From an uncultured Dokdonia sp. (GTDB taxonomy: Bacteria > Bacteroidota > Bacteroidia > Flavobacteriales > Flavobacteriaceae), in the NCBI RefSeq assembly GCF_947492535.1, contig NZ_CANLNH010000002.1, positions 248,001 through 312,000 of the forward strand: DNA of 64,000 nucleotides, read 5' to 3'. Below, piece after piece: positions 26,957 to 35,807 of this stretch. The position numbers and the translations under genes are program-made. A model generated the notes under the pieces. It made no database searches and was not told the origin of the DNA. It was given only the letters and a program-made list of their open reading frames with translations. Numbering within the stretch: the first letter of the stretch is position 1; each line of letters starts with the position of its first letter.

Positions 26957-27703
26957 ATGAAAGATATAAATATTAAATCATCAACTATTGAAAAAGGATT
27001 AGAATTAGCAAAAGAATTTTTAGGTAAGCTACTTGGACCTTCATTTGAAGAAGTAGGATTATTAGTTTCAGAGAATATCAAATACTTTAGATTTAAGAAC
27101 CAAATTAGAATTTTAAACAAAGCTCAAAAATATATTGAATCTAGAAATATTTCAACAAAACAAATTCCCGTAAAAATATTAGTTCCACTATTAGAAAATG
27201 CATCATTAGAAGAAAATGAAAATCTTCAAGATAAATGGGCTAATATGATTAGTAATATGGCAGACAGTGAATCAAATTTACAAAACCATGTTTTTCCATA
27301 TATACTTGGACAAATATCTATTGAAGAATTTACTGGCTTAGAAAAGTTACACGAAAACGAAAAACACCACTTTATTCTTTTCCAAAGAATAAATAACCGA
27401 AAAAAATCTGGCGAACTTCTTAATCTAGAAGATAATAAAATTAAAAATGAACTAGAGAATAACGAAGAAGAAGGATTCTATGTTTCATTAGAAGAATATG
27501 AATTAGCAAATTTGATTAGACTAGGATTAATAAAAAAACTGCCACCTAAAATTTATATAGAGGAATTTAAAACAGGTGGAAGCGGCTTTGGTTCAACTGA
27601 AAATTGGCATAAAATAAAAGCAAAATACGAACCCCATTCTTCTTATCACAGAATTACCGAACTAGGTAATCAATTTATACAACTTTGTTCAAAAACCAAA
27701 TAG
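26957..27703 (+). CDS. Abi-alpha (DUF4393) family protein
   Basis: A 248-residue soluble protein. Its N-terminal 110 residues fit the Abi-alpha family: LAKEFLGKLLGPSFEEVGLL, a helix, then PVKILVPLLENASLEENENL and LQDKWANMISNMAD. The WANM/WANL motif is the family hallmark. The name comes from a proposed abortive-infection role, but biochemistry is scarce, so phage defence is an inference. The region is more AT-rich than neighbours. The gene is bracketed by 76-bp direct repeats, and its last two sense codons (Thr-Lys) and stop lie in the right copy, so its 3' end may have been set by the recombination that placed it here. Confidence 0.78.
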   Translation: MKDINIKSSTIEKGLELAKEFLGKLLGPSFEEVGLLVSENIKYFRFKNQIRILNKAQKYIESRNISTKQIPVKILVPLLENASLEENENLQDKWANMISNMADSESNLQNHVFPYILGQISIEEFTGLEKLHENEKHHFILFQRINNRKKSGELLNLEDNKIKNELENNEEEGFYVSLEEYELANLIRLGLIKKLPPKIYIEEFKTGGSGFGSTENWHKIKAKYEPHSSYHRITELGNQFIQLCSKTK

Positions 27704-27769
27704 TCTTGGTGGTTATTCTTAAGTAATTTGTAAATTTTAGAACAAATTAGTAAGAATTTTGCGTTACTA
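27694..27769. repeat. 76-bp direct repeat, right copy
   Basis: Near-identical partner of 26804-26879. It supplies the stop codon of the Abi-alpha gene, and one arm of the internal inverted repeat has decayed (AAGTAATTTGT). Confidence 0.92.
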
Positions 27770-27802
27770 ACCCTCCTAATAAGCGAGTTCCTGAAGATCA
27801 GA
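27770..27802. repeat. Displaced copy of alkB 3'-end fragments
   Basis: CCCTCCTA (also at 26717-26724) is fused directly to a 25-bp copy of 26742-26766, both parts of the alkB-like coding end. The order relative to the 76-bp repeat is reversed compared with the left side. Confidence 0.9.
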
Positions 27803-27856
27803 GACCTAACGTTTCTTAAACTGGTTAAAAAAAGGAATTTAAAACCCTCATCCCAA

Positions 27857-27890
27857 CCTTCTCCCAAAAGGAGAAGGAGTTTGTTTTTTT
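27857..27890 (+). terminator. Rho-independent terminator after the Abi-alpha region
   Basis: CCTTCTCC / GGAGAAGG stem, CAAAA loop, then a T-rich tract ending in seven T. The GC-rich stem resembles hairpins repeated in many flavobacterial genomes. Confidence 0.75.
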
Positions 27891-27958
27891 ACAAAAAATA
27901 CTTTTACATTTTACGTTACTATATTTCCTAGTAAGAGTGTTCTATAAAGTCATTTATG

Positions 27959-28945
27959 CTATTGTTTAGTCAATCTAATTTTTGCAGGGAAATCACTATA
28001 ATCACACCCATTGCTTCTTCCTTCAAATCCTTCAACATACCATAATTCAAATACAGTATCGTCTGTCATAGATAAAGGGGCAAAAAATATGTCTGGACCT
28101 ATCACTCCTCCTTCTGGAGGAAACGTTTCAATAGGTGGATTAGGAGCATCATTAATGTCCTGACAAACATCGACAGCTCTAATATATTTTGTCACTATCG
28201 AAGCATCACATGCTATTGTAAATTCTACAACAATACGCCCTCTTACTCTAATAAACGGGTGTTTAAGCTCAAACGTTCTAACATTTGTAGAATGTCCCTG
28301 TTCAATTAAAACGGGCTGATCAAACAGAAAAGTAGGTCCAAAAAAACCATCTTCAATATGCACCATTTGATATTCTCCTAAAAATAAATCTTCAGAAACT
28401 GGGTCTACAATATTTATAAGATATGAAAATGGAGATCTGGAAAAACTTATAGTATGTACAACACTATTTGCAGCATTTTCGTGCTTAAAAACACGTCCGT
28501 CAGTTAAATTAAGTTCTAAATCAAGTCTAAACTGATCTTTACAATGTGTTTCATCAATAAGTAATCCGACTGCTTCAAGCAACTCAGTATATGTATATCT
28601 TAAAGAGATAACTGGCAAATTATTAGGGCCTGTTGTAAAATCACTCGCATTATATGTTTTGAATAAATTACTAGATGTAGAAGTATTATTTTCTGGCGTA
28701 TTATCTATAAAACTTAGATATACATCCACAGAAGATAAAAGACCTCCATCTGCACTATCCATTTCTTCTAATTCTATTTCAAAAGTTGAATTTGGTTGAT
28801 TTACATATAATTCTCCTTGCAAAATATTACTTGTTCTTAAGAATGCCCCTCTTTCAGCATTGAGCACTTGATTGATTACATTATCTTCTTCAGAACAACT
28901 TATTAAACACAGTATAAACCCTAATAAAAAGTATCTTTTTCTCAT
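27959..28945 (-). CDS. Hypothetical lipoprotein
   Basis: A 328-residue exported lipoprotein (MRKRYFLLGFILCLISC, lipobox ISC, then SEEDN). I do not recognise a named domain. The mature part is beta-rich with short acidic turns, and its start (ERGAFLRTSNILQGELYVNQ) resembles uncharacterised Bacteroidota lipoproteins encoded near SusC/SusD-like or T9SS genes. Neither is present here. It is transcribed alone between the Abi-alpha region and gltX. The upstream 174 bp hold nothing I recognise beyond the divergent gltX promoter. Confidence 0.6.
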   Translation of the reverse strand: MRKRYFLLGFILCLISCSEEDNVINQVLNAERGAFLRTSNILQGELYVNQPNSTFEIELEEMDSADGGLLSSVDVYLSFIDNTPENNTSTSSNLFKTYNASDFTTGPNNLPVISLRYTYTELLEAVGLLIDETHCKDQFRLDLELNLTDGRVFKHENAANSVVHTISFSRSPFSYLINIVDPVSEDLFLGEYQMVHIEDGFFGPTFLFDQPVLIEQGHSTNVRTFELKHPFIRVRGRIVVEFTIACDASIVTKYIRAVDVCQDINDAPNPPIETFPPEGGVIGPDIFFAPLSMTDDTVFELWYVEGFEGRSNGCDYSDFPAKIRLTKQ

Positions 28946-29091
28946 AATAACTGTTTTATGAGACCAATCTATAATTAGGTGTTAAAAGAAACGGTATTGC
29001 CGATAATAATAAACGTAACACCTATAATTCTTTACCTAAAAAGTAGATGGTTATTTGTAAAAACTTTTAAGACTTTCCACATACAAACATT

Positions 29092-29099
29092 TATCTTTG
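29092..29099 (+). promoter_or_regulatory. Putative -7 box for gltX
   Basis: TATCTTTG matches TANNTTTG, 20 bp before the ATG. Confidence 0.5.
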
Positions 29100-29119
29100 C
29101 ACCCTCAAAAGATTGATTT

Positions 29120-30634
29120 ATGTCTCAACAAGTAAGAGTACGCTTTGCTCCTAGTCCAACAGGACCATTACATATAGGTGGTGTACGTACAGCCCTTTTT
29201 AATTACCTCTTTGCAAGAAAGCATAACGGAACCTTTGTATTGCGTATAGAAGATACCGATCAAAATAGGTATGTGCCAGGTGCCGAAGACTACATCAAAG
29301 AGAGTTTAGATTGGTGTGGAATTCCTTATGATGAAGGACCCGGTCGTGAAGGCGATTTTGGTCCTTATAGACAAAGTGAGCGTAAAGAGACGTATTCCGC
29401 TTTCGCGAAAGCGTTATTAGATTCAGAAAATGCCTACTATGCATTTGATACCGCTGAAGCTCTAGACGCGCATCGTAAAGATCACGAAGCAAAAGGAAAA
29501 ACCTTTATCTATAACTGGCATAACAGATTAAAATTAGATAACTCCTTAGTACTTTCTGAAGAAGAAGTACAACAACGTATTGATGCTGGAGCCGAATATG
29601 TAATTCGTTTTAAAGCACCACAAGATGAAATCTTAGAATTGCAAGATGAGATTCGTGGCGATATCCAAATAGATACTAATGTACTAGATGATAAAGTTCT
29701 TTTTAAATCAGATGGCATGCCTACTTATCATCTTGCTAATATTGTAGATGACCATTTAATGGAAATCACACACGTAATACGTGGTGAAGAATGGTTGCCA
29801 TCGCTAGCATTACATGTGTTATTATACCGTGCTTTTGGATGGGATGCTCCTAAGTTTGCACACCTTCCTTTAATTCTTAAACCAGTAGGAAAAGGAAAGT
29901 TAAGTAAACGTGATGGAGATAAATTAGGATTCCCTGTGTTTCCATTACAATGGGAAGACCCTAAAAACAAAGACATTTCTTCAGGATATAGAGAAGATGG
30001 ATATTTCCCAGAAGCTGTTGTCAATATGCTCGCTTTCTTAGGTTGGAATCCAGGAACAGAGCAAGAGATTTTTTCTTTAGAAGAATTGGTACACGCCTTT
30101 GATCTTACACGTGTCAATAAAGCTGGAGCTAAATTTGATCCAGAAAAAACAAAATGGTTTCAGCAACATTATTTACAACAAACAGCTATTCCTGTAATTG
30201 CTAATAAATTCATGGAGCTTCTTACAGAAAAAGGTGTTGACACTTCTTTAGAGTATGTAACTACTGTTACAGCACTTATAAAAGAGCGTGCTGTATTTGT
30301 TTCTGATTTATGGAATCTAGGAAGTTACTTTTTTGAAGCACCTACATCCTATGATGAGAAAGCTGCAAAAAAAGGATGGAAAGAAGATACGGCTTCTATT
30401 ATGGAAAAAGTCGTTACTGTAATGGAAGGAGTAAATACATTTGATACCCCTACCCTACAGGATGCTGTAAAAGGATGGATTACAAGTAATGAATTAGGTT
30501 TTGGAAAAGTAATGCAACCCTTACGTTTAAGTCTTGTGGGTGCGATGCAGGGACCTGATGTTTTTGCTATTGCTACTACGATAGGAAAAGAAGAAACGAT
30601 TGCGCGTATTAAAAAAGCAATAGAAACCTTATAA
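29120..30634 (+). CDS. gltX: Glutamate--tRNA ligase
   Basis: A 504-residue class I synthetase that charges tRNA-Glu. The HIGH motif is FAPSPTGPLHIGGVRTALFN, the KMSKS motif GKLSKRDGDKLGFPVFPL, and VLRIEDTDQNR and HVIRGEEWLPS are typical. Length is normal. A palindrome copy gives YSAFAKALLDSENAYYAFDT at residues about 94-113, where other GluRS sequences carry a different helix (usually ...YxxYAEELL...), so the element replaced or reshaped a tolerated helix. It is a single gene with its own promoter and terminator. Confidence 0.97.
   Translation: MSQQVRVRFAPSPTGPLHIGGVRTALFNYLFARKHNGTFVLRIEDTDQNRYVPGAEDYIKESLDWCGIPYDEGPGREGDFGPYRQSERKETYSAFAKALLDSENAYYAFDTAEALDAHRKDHEAKGKTFIYNWHNRLKLDNSLVLSEEEVQQRIDAGAEYVIRFKAPQDEILELQDEIRGDIQIDTNVLDDKVLFKSDGMPTYHLANIVDDHLMEITHVIRGEEWLPSLALHVLLYRAFGWDAPKFAHLPLILKPVGKGKLSKRDGDKLGFPVFPLQWEDPKNKDISSGYREDGYFPEAVVNMLAFLGWNPGTEQEIFSLEELVHAFDLTRVNKAGAKFDPEKTKWFQQHYLQQTAIPVIANKFMELLTEKGVDTSLEYVTTVTALIKERAVFVSDLWNLGSYFFEAPTSYDEKAAKKGWKEDTASIMEKVVTVMEGVNTFDTPTLQDAVKGWITSNELGFGKVMQPLRLSLVGAMQGPDVFAIATTIGKEETIARIKKAIETL
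29399..29412. repeat. AFAKA palindrome, copy 8 (inside gltX)
   Basis: Exact 14-mer reading S-AFAKA-L in the catalytic domain of GltX. Confidence 0.95.
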
Positions 30635-30654
30635 AAAAGAATATCTATATAAAC

Positions 30655-30687
30655 AAAAAAGCGTCACTGTAAGAGTGACGCTTTTTT
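30655..30687. terminator. Bidirectional terminator, gltX / outer-membrane protein
   Basis: AAAAAAGCGTCACT and complement form a 14-bp stem with a GTAAG loop between convergent genes. Confidence 0.92.
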
Positions 30688-30703
30688 GTTTTTTGTGATC
30701 GTA

Positions 30704-31378
30704 TTATAAATAAAATACAACTCCTGCAGAAATAAAGGAAGCGGTTCCTTTAAAGTTTCTAGCTTCAGAATCAATAGTCTCTAATTCTTGTTTATTCAAT
30801 CCATTAAGGATATTTGTCACGCCATATTGATATTGTACTGTCAAACGTACATTTTCAAAACCTCCGGTTAACCCAACGACAGCAAACGGATTAATTTTTG
30901 AAATTTCTTCTATATCACTTGCTGTTAAACTTGAAAAACCTGCAACTCTTGTATCTGCTTGTGCATTATCTTTAAGATTCATTTTACCGTTCACAAGCAA
31001 TGCTGGGCCAAAATCTATCGCTAGGTTCTGTCCTATTAGGTTATAACTTGCTAAGAAATTAAGTTGTGCTCCTATAAAGTTATAATCTATTTGATTATCT
31101 ATCGCTTGACTTGCACCTGTACCTTGTACAGAAACACTAGCACTCATAAAGTCAATACCATATACAATACCCCAATTATTATAAAGACGTCCTCGAGTAG
31201 TAAATCCTCCTTGAAACCCTTCATTGCCATCTATGTTAAGATTATCACTATCTATAGACGTAAGTAAAATTCTTCCTTGTAAACCTATTCTATTATAACT
31301 CCCTGAATTACGGTGAGATTGTGCATACGCACTTAAAATACTAGCAAAAAATAGAAAAATGAAAATGTGTAATTTCAT
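30704..31378 (-). CDS. Outer-membrane beta-barrel protein (PorT-like)
   Basis: A 224-residue secreted protein with a signal peptide (MKLHIFIFLFFASILSAYAQ). The mature part has alternating hydrophobic strands with aromatic belts (RGRLYNNWGIVYGIDFMSA, IDYNFIGAQLNFLASYNLI) and ends with a C-terminal strand in Leu (FISAGVVFYL). This fits the OMP_b-brl_2 (PorT) class of small barrels. True PorT of the type IX system is one member, but I cannot say this is that protein. It is a single gene with a shared terminator. Confidence 0.72.
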   Translation of the reverse strand: MKLHIFIFLFFASILSAYAQSHRNSGSYNRIGLQGRILLTSIDSDNLNIDGNEGFQGGFTTRGRLYNNWGIVYGIDFMSASVSVQGTGASQAIDNQIDYNFIGAQLNFLASYNLIGQNLAIDFGPALLVNGKMNLKDNAQADTRVAGFSSLTASDIEEISKINPFAVVGLTGGFENVRLTVQYQYGVTNILNGLNKQELETIDSEARNFKGTASFISAGVVFYL

Positions 31379-31533
31379 AAAGACTTGGGGATAAAATTGA
31401 CGTTTTAGTTCGTTAGTTAAGGGCGCAAATGTAGTAAATCCTAAAAGACTTGTTACATTTTGCTTATAACGTAGACATATATGTAGTTATTTTAATAACT
31501 TCAACACTTTAATCAACTTTCAAAACAAAAAAT

Positions 31534-32490
31534 ATGGGACAAATCATCACATATGCAATTCTATTCCTAATAGTTCTTATTCTTTTTTCAGGAATATTTA
31601 TGGTGAAGCAACAGACAGCTGCAATTGTCGAACGCTTTGGAAAATTTATTGGTACGCGTCATTCAGGGCTTCGATTTAAGATTCCTGTTTTTGATCGTAT
31701 TGCAGGACGTGTTAATTTACGTATCCAACAACTAGACGTTGTGGTAGAAACAAAAACAAAAGATGACGTATTTGTACGTCTTAAAATTTCTGTACAGTTT
31801 CAGGTGCGTAAAGATGCTGTATATGATGCTTTTTATAAACTAGAAAATCCGCATGATCAGATCACATCCTATGTATTTGATGTAGTACGTGCAGAGGTGC
31901 CAAAAATGAAATTGGATGATGTATTTGAGCGTAAAGATGATATTGCAATTGCTGTAAAAGGAGAACTTAATGAAGCGATGTCTAGCTATGGTTTTGATAT
32001 TATTAAAACCCTTGTAACAGATATCGATCCTGATTTACAAGTGAAAGAAGCAATGAACCGTATTAATGCCGCAGAGCGTGAAAAAGTAGCTGCGGAGTTT
32101 GAAGCAGAAGCAGAGCGTATTAAGATTGTTGCAAAAGCACGTGCAGAAGCAGAATCTAAGCGTCTTCAAGGACAAGGTATTGCAGATCAACGTCGTGAGA
32201 TTGCTCGTGGTCTTGAAGAGTCTGTAGATGTATTAAACAATGTAGGGATTAATTCTCAAGAAGCATCAGCACTTATTGTAGTAACGCAGCATTATGATAC
32301 ATTACAATCTATGGGAGAGCAAACCAACTCTAACCTAATCTTAATGCCTAACTCTCCACAAGCGGGAAGTAATATGCTTAATGATATGATTGCTTCTTTT
32401 GTCGCTTCTAATCAAATAGGAGAACAAATGAAAATAGACAATGAAGCAAAAGGGATCATAAATAAAAAGAAGTCTAGAGGAGACGAATAG
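31534..32490 (+). CDS. SPFH domain (stomatin/prohibitin-like) protein
   Basis: A 318-residue protein with one N-terminal membrane helix (ITYAILFLIVLILFSGIF) followed by an SPFH domain. The sequence QQTAAIVERFGKFIGTRHSG and IQQLDVVVETKTKDDVFVRL is close to the HIR/stomatin group. A long coiled coil (NAAEREKVAAEFEAEAERI ... ARAEAESKRLQG) and a hydrophobic C-terminus follow. Such proteins form large ring-like assemblies that organise membrane microdomains. No NfeD partner lies next to it. It is a single gene with a terminator. Confidence 0.88.
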   Translation: MGQIITYAILFLIVLILFSGIFMVKQQTAAIVERFGKFIGTRHSGLRFKIPVFDRIAGRVNLRIQQLDVVVETKTKDDVFVRLKISVQFQVRKDAVYDAFYKLENPHDQITSYVFDVVRAEVPKMKLDDVFERKDDIAIAVKGELNEAMSSYGFDIIKTLVTDIDPDLQVKEAMNRINAAEREKVAAEFEAEAERIKIVAKARAEAESKRLQGQGIADQRREIARGLEESVDVLNNVGINSQEASALIVVTQHYDTLQSMGEQTNSNLILMPNSPQAGSNMLNDMIASFVASNQIGEQMKIDNEAKGIINKKKSRGDE

Positions 32491-32514
32491 AATTTTATAT
32501 ACTTTTAAAAATTT

Positions 32515-32549
32515 AAGGCTTGTAATAAAAATATTGCAAGCCTTTTTAA
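32515..32549 (+). terminator. Terminator after the SPFH gene
   Basis: AAGGCTTG (32515-32522) pairs with CAAGCCTT (32537-32544), followed by TTTTTAA; a further five base pairs can extend the stem with one G-U. Confidence 0.85.
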
Positions 32550-32637
32550 TGGCTAAATTCGTGAATTTTAGCACACAAACTTTGTCTTATTTAATTAAAT
32601 AATAGAGTTTTGCGCTTTATAAATGAAAAAATGAAAA

Positions 32638-34110
32638 ATGAAAAAATTAGTACTTCTTTTATTATTCCCTGTATTAGCTTACGGACAAGTTCAAATTGGT
32701 CAAGATATAAATGGAGAGGCTCCCAACGATCAATCAGGTAGGAGCATAAGCTTATCCGCAAACGGCACTATTGTGGCTATTGGCGCTGAAGGTAATACCA
32801 ATGAAAATGGAAACTTATCAGGTCATGTACGCGTGTATGAAAATTTAGAAGGTACTTGGACTCAATTAGGGCAAGACATAGATGGACAAGCGATAGGAAA
32901 TCTTTCAGGTAGTAGTGTTAGTCTCTCTGCTAATGGAAATATTTTAGCTATTGGAGCTAGAGGAAATGATACCAGTGGTGAAAATGCTGGACATGTACGA
33001 GTGTATGAAAATATTGAAAGTACGTGGGTGCAAATAGGACAAGATATTAATGGAGAAGCTTCAGAAGATTTTTCAGGTAGAAGTGTTAGCCTTTCTGCAG
33101 ATGGTACCATTGTAGCCATTGGTGCTGACGGAAATGATGGCAACGGAAATTTTTCTGGTCACGTACGTATATATGAAAATCAAGAAGGCACTTGGATACA
33201 AATTGGGCAAGACATAGACGGAGAAGCTCTCGAAGATCGTTTAGGTAGTGTTAATAATGTTAGCCTTTCTGCAGATGGAACAATTGTAGCCACTGGCGCT
33301 ACAATTAATGATGGAAATGGAACCGATTCAGGTCATGTACGGCTCTTTGAAAATATAGAAGGTGTATGGACACAAATAGGACAAGATATAGATGGAGAAA
33401 ATTCAAATGATCAGTCAGGTAATTTAAGTCTCTCTGCAGATGGAACAATTGTCGCTATTGGTGCTAGAGGTAATAGTGAAAATGGAGATAGTTCTGGTCA
33501 TGTACGAGTTTATGAAAACCTGGGTGGTACATGGACACAAATAGGACAAGATATAGATGGACAAACAACCGAAGAATTTTTTGGAGCAGGTATTAGTCTT
33601 TCTGCCAATGGAAATATTGTTGCCATAAGTGTTACAGCTAATGATGAGAATGCATTAGAATTTGATCATGTGTATATCTATCAAAATCAAAATGGAAATT
33701 GGGTGCAAATAGGACAAGCTATTAATTCAGGAGCGTCAAACTTTGTTTTTGGTATTGATATAAGTTTATCATCAAATGGAGATACGGTTGCTTTAGGTTC
33801 TTTTTTAAGTGATGGCAACGGAGATAGCTCTGGGCAAGTACGTGTATTTGATCTTAGTGATCTTCTCTCTGCAGAAGAATTCACAACGTCTAATTTTTCT
33901 TTATATCCAAATCCAGCTACAACACAAGTAACCATAGAAATACCACAAGAAAGTACTTTAGAAAGAATAACCATCTATAATAGTTTAGGACAGCTTGTTC
34001 TTTCATCAAAAAGCACAACTATAAATACTTCTACCCTATCGCAAGGAGTATATATTGTAGAAGTAAAAACCAATCAAGGAAGTTATTCTAAGAAATTGAT
34101 AGTAGAGTAA
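32638..34110 (+). CDS. Secreted seven-repeat propeller-like protein with T9SS sorting domain, paralogue 1
   Basis: A 490-residue exported protein. A signal peptide (MKKLVLLLLFPVLAYG) precedes seven repeats of about 53 residues. The repeat core is VSLSADGTIVAIGA, then an Asn/Asp/Gly-rich loop (NDGNGNFSG), then HVRVYEN and GTWTQIGQDI. This periodicity fits a seven-bladed FG-GAP-like beta-propeller; the Asp/Asn/Gly loops could bind calcium. The end carries a type IX secretion C-terminal domain (FSLYPNPATTQVTIEIPQES ... GVYIVEVKTNQGSYSKKLIV). Ligand unknown. It is the first unit of a three-gene tandem array. Confidence 0.87.
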   Translation: MKKLVLLLLFPVLAYGQVQIGQDINGEAPNDQSGRSISLSANGTIVAIGAEGNTNENGNLSGHVRVYENLEGTWTQLGQDIDGQAIGNLSGSSVSLSANGNILAIGARGNDTSGENAGHVRVYENIESTWVQIGQDINGEASEDFSGRSVSLSADGTIVAIGADGNDGNGNFSGHVRIYENQEGTWIQIGQDIDGEALEDRLGSVNNVSLSADGTIVATGATINDGNGTDSGHVRLFENIEGVWTQIGQDIDGENSNDQSGNLSLSADGTIVAIGARGNSENGDSSGHVRVYENLGGTWTQIGQDIDGQTTEEFFGAGISLSANGNIVAISVTANDENALEFDHVYIYQNQNGNWVQIGQAINSGASNFVFGIDISLSSNGDTVALGSFLSDGNGDSSGQVRVFDLSDLLSAEEFTTSNFSLYPNPATTQVTIEIPQESTLERITIYNSLGQLVLSSKSTTINTSTLSQGVYIVEVKTNQGSYSKKLIVE

Positions 34111-34134
34111 GTTCTTATTCTAAACATAGAATTT

Positions 34135-34164
34135 AAAAGGCTTACAAATTAATGTAAGCCTTTT
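34135..34164 (+). terminator. Terminator after propeller paralogue 1
   Basis: AAAAGGCTTACA and complement form a 12-bp stem with an AATTAA loop, then ATTTTTA. Confidence 0.9.
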
Positions 34165-34222
34165 ATTTTTACACAAAAAAATACGTTATTTGACATCTTA
34201 AAATTCTAATTAAAAATTGATT

Positions 34223-35695
34223 ATGAAAAAACTATTACTTCTTTTATTAGTTCCATTTATCACATATGGACAAGTTCAAATTGGTCAAGATATAAATGGA
34301 GAGGCTCCCAACGATCAATCAGGTATCCGAGTAGAATTATCCGCTGACGGTAACATACTTGCTGTAGGAGCCATCAATAATAGTGACAGTAATGAAGCGG
34401 CTGGTCATGTGCGTATTTTTGAAAATCAAAACAATAACTGGGTACAAATCGGACAAGATATTGATGGAGAAGACTTCCTTGATTTTTCAGGAAGAGATGT
34501 TAGTCTTTCAGCTGATGGAACTATCGTTGCTATTGGAGCAGTTGGAAATGATGGGAATGAAAATGGAGTCGATGTTGGACATGTTCGCGTATTTGAAAAT
34601 CAAAATGGAATCTGGACACAAATAGGACAAGATATTAATGGAGAAGAAAACCAAAATAATTTTGGAATTAGTGTGAGCCTTTCTGCTGATGGGACAATTA
34701 TTCTTATTGGAGGTACTCCCCTTAATTCAGCAAATCCAGACCCAGGAGTCGTTCGTGTGTTTGAAAATCAAAATGGCGTCTGGACACAAATCGGACAGGA
34801 CATTAATGGTGAAAATCAAGCAGATATCTTTGGATTTACCTCAGATATATCTGCAGATGGATCAATTATAGCAATTGGTGCTCCCCAAAATGATGTAAAT
34901 GGAGATAGTTCTGGTCATGTGCGTATTTTTGAAAATCAAAACAATACTTGGACACAAATAGGGCAAAATATTAATGGTGAAAACGTGAATGATCGTTTTG
35001 GTTCTGCTGTACGTCTTTCTAATAATGGGAATATTGTTGCTATTGGTATTCCAGGAAATGATGATAATGGAGAGGGTACAGGACAAGTGCGCGTGTTTGA
35101 AAATCAAAATGGAAATTGGGTACAAATAGGAGAAAATATCAATGGACTTACTGAAGGTGATCAATTTGGTGTTCGAGTAAGTCTTTCTTCAGAAGCAAAT
35201 ATATTAGGTGTTAGCGCCATACGCAGTGATGCCAATGGTTTCGATTCAGGACAAGTACGTGTGTTTGAAAATCAAAATGGAAATTGGGTACAAATAGGAG
35301 AAAATATCAATGGAGAAGCTGAAGAAGATACTTTTGGAAGAAGTATAAGCGTGTCAGCCAATGGTACTGTTATTGCTATTGGTGCTGATTTCAATGATGG
35401 AAATGATTTTAATTCAGGTCATGTCCGTGTATTTGATCTTAGTGATCTCCTCTCTACAGAAGAATTTACATCGTCCAGCTTTTCTTTATATCCAAATCCA
35501 GCTACAACACAAGTAACCATAGAAATTCCACAAGAAAGTACACTAGAAAAAATAACCATCTATAATAGCTTAGGACAACAAATACTAACTTCAAAAGAAA
35601 AAATAGTTAATACTTCTGCCCTATCGCAAGGAGTATATATTGTAGAAGTAAATACCAATCAAGGAAGTTATTCTAAGAAATTGATAGTAGAGTAA
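34223..35695 (+). CDS. Secreted seven-repeat propeller-like protein with T9SS sorting domain, paralogue 2
   Basis: A 490-residue protein of the same plan as paralogue 1: signal peptide (MKKLLLLLLVPFITYG), seven repeats, and a sorting domain ending LSQGVYIVEVNTNQGSYSKK and LIVE. I place the start at the ATG (34223) since the in-frame TTG two codons upstream adds nothing and the ATG aligns with its neighbours. The first 25 mature residues (QVQIGQDINGEAPNDQSG) are identical to paralogue 1, so duplication or gene conversion is recent at the ends. The inner repeats differ more and favour NQNGNWVQIGENI. Confidence 0.87.
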   Translation: MKKLLLLLLVPFITYGQVQIGQDINGEAPNDQSGIRVELSADGNILAVGAINNSDSNEAAGHVRIFENQNNNWVQIGQDIDGEDFLDFSGRDVSLSADGTIVAIGAVGNDGNENGVDVGHVRVFENQNGIWTQIGQDINGEENQNNFGISVSLSADGTIILIGGTPLNSANPDPGVVRVFENQNGVWTQIGQDINGENQADIFGFTSDISADGSIIAIGAPQNDVNGDSSGHVRIFENQNNTWTQIGQNINGENVNDRFGSAVRLSNNGNIVAIGIPGNDDNGEGTGQVRVFENQNGNWVQIGENINGLTEGDQFGVRVSLSSEANILGVSAIRSDANGFDSGQVRVFENQNGNWVQIGENINGEAEEDTFGRSISVSANGTVIAIGADFNDGNDFNSGHVRVFDLSDLLSTEEFTSSSFSLYPNPATTQVTIEIPQESTLEKITIYNSLGQQILTSKEKIVNTSALSQGVYIVEVNTNQGSYSKKLIVE

Positions 35696-35719
35696 GTTCT
35701 TATTCTAAACATAGAGTTT

Positions 35720-35749
35720 AAAAGGCTTACAAATTAATGTAAGCCTTTT
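35720..35749 (+). terminator. Terminator after propeller paralogue 2
   Basis: Duplicate of the 34135-34164 hairpin, identical stem and loop. Confidence 0.9.
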
Positions 35750-35807
35750 ATTTTTACACAAAAAAATACGTTATTTGACATCTTAAAATTCTAATTAAAA
35801 ATTGATT

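Noticed and set aside
26804-27769. Integron-type cassette around the Abi-alpha gene
   Set aside because: The repeat ends GCGTTACTA, which does not fit the GTTRRRY core, and no integrase is present in the window.
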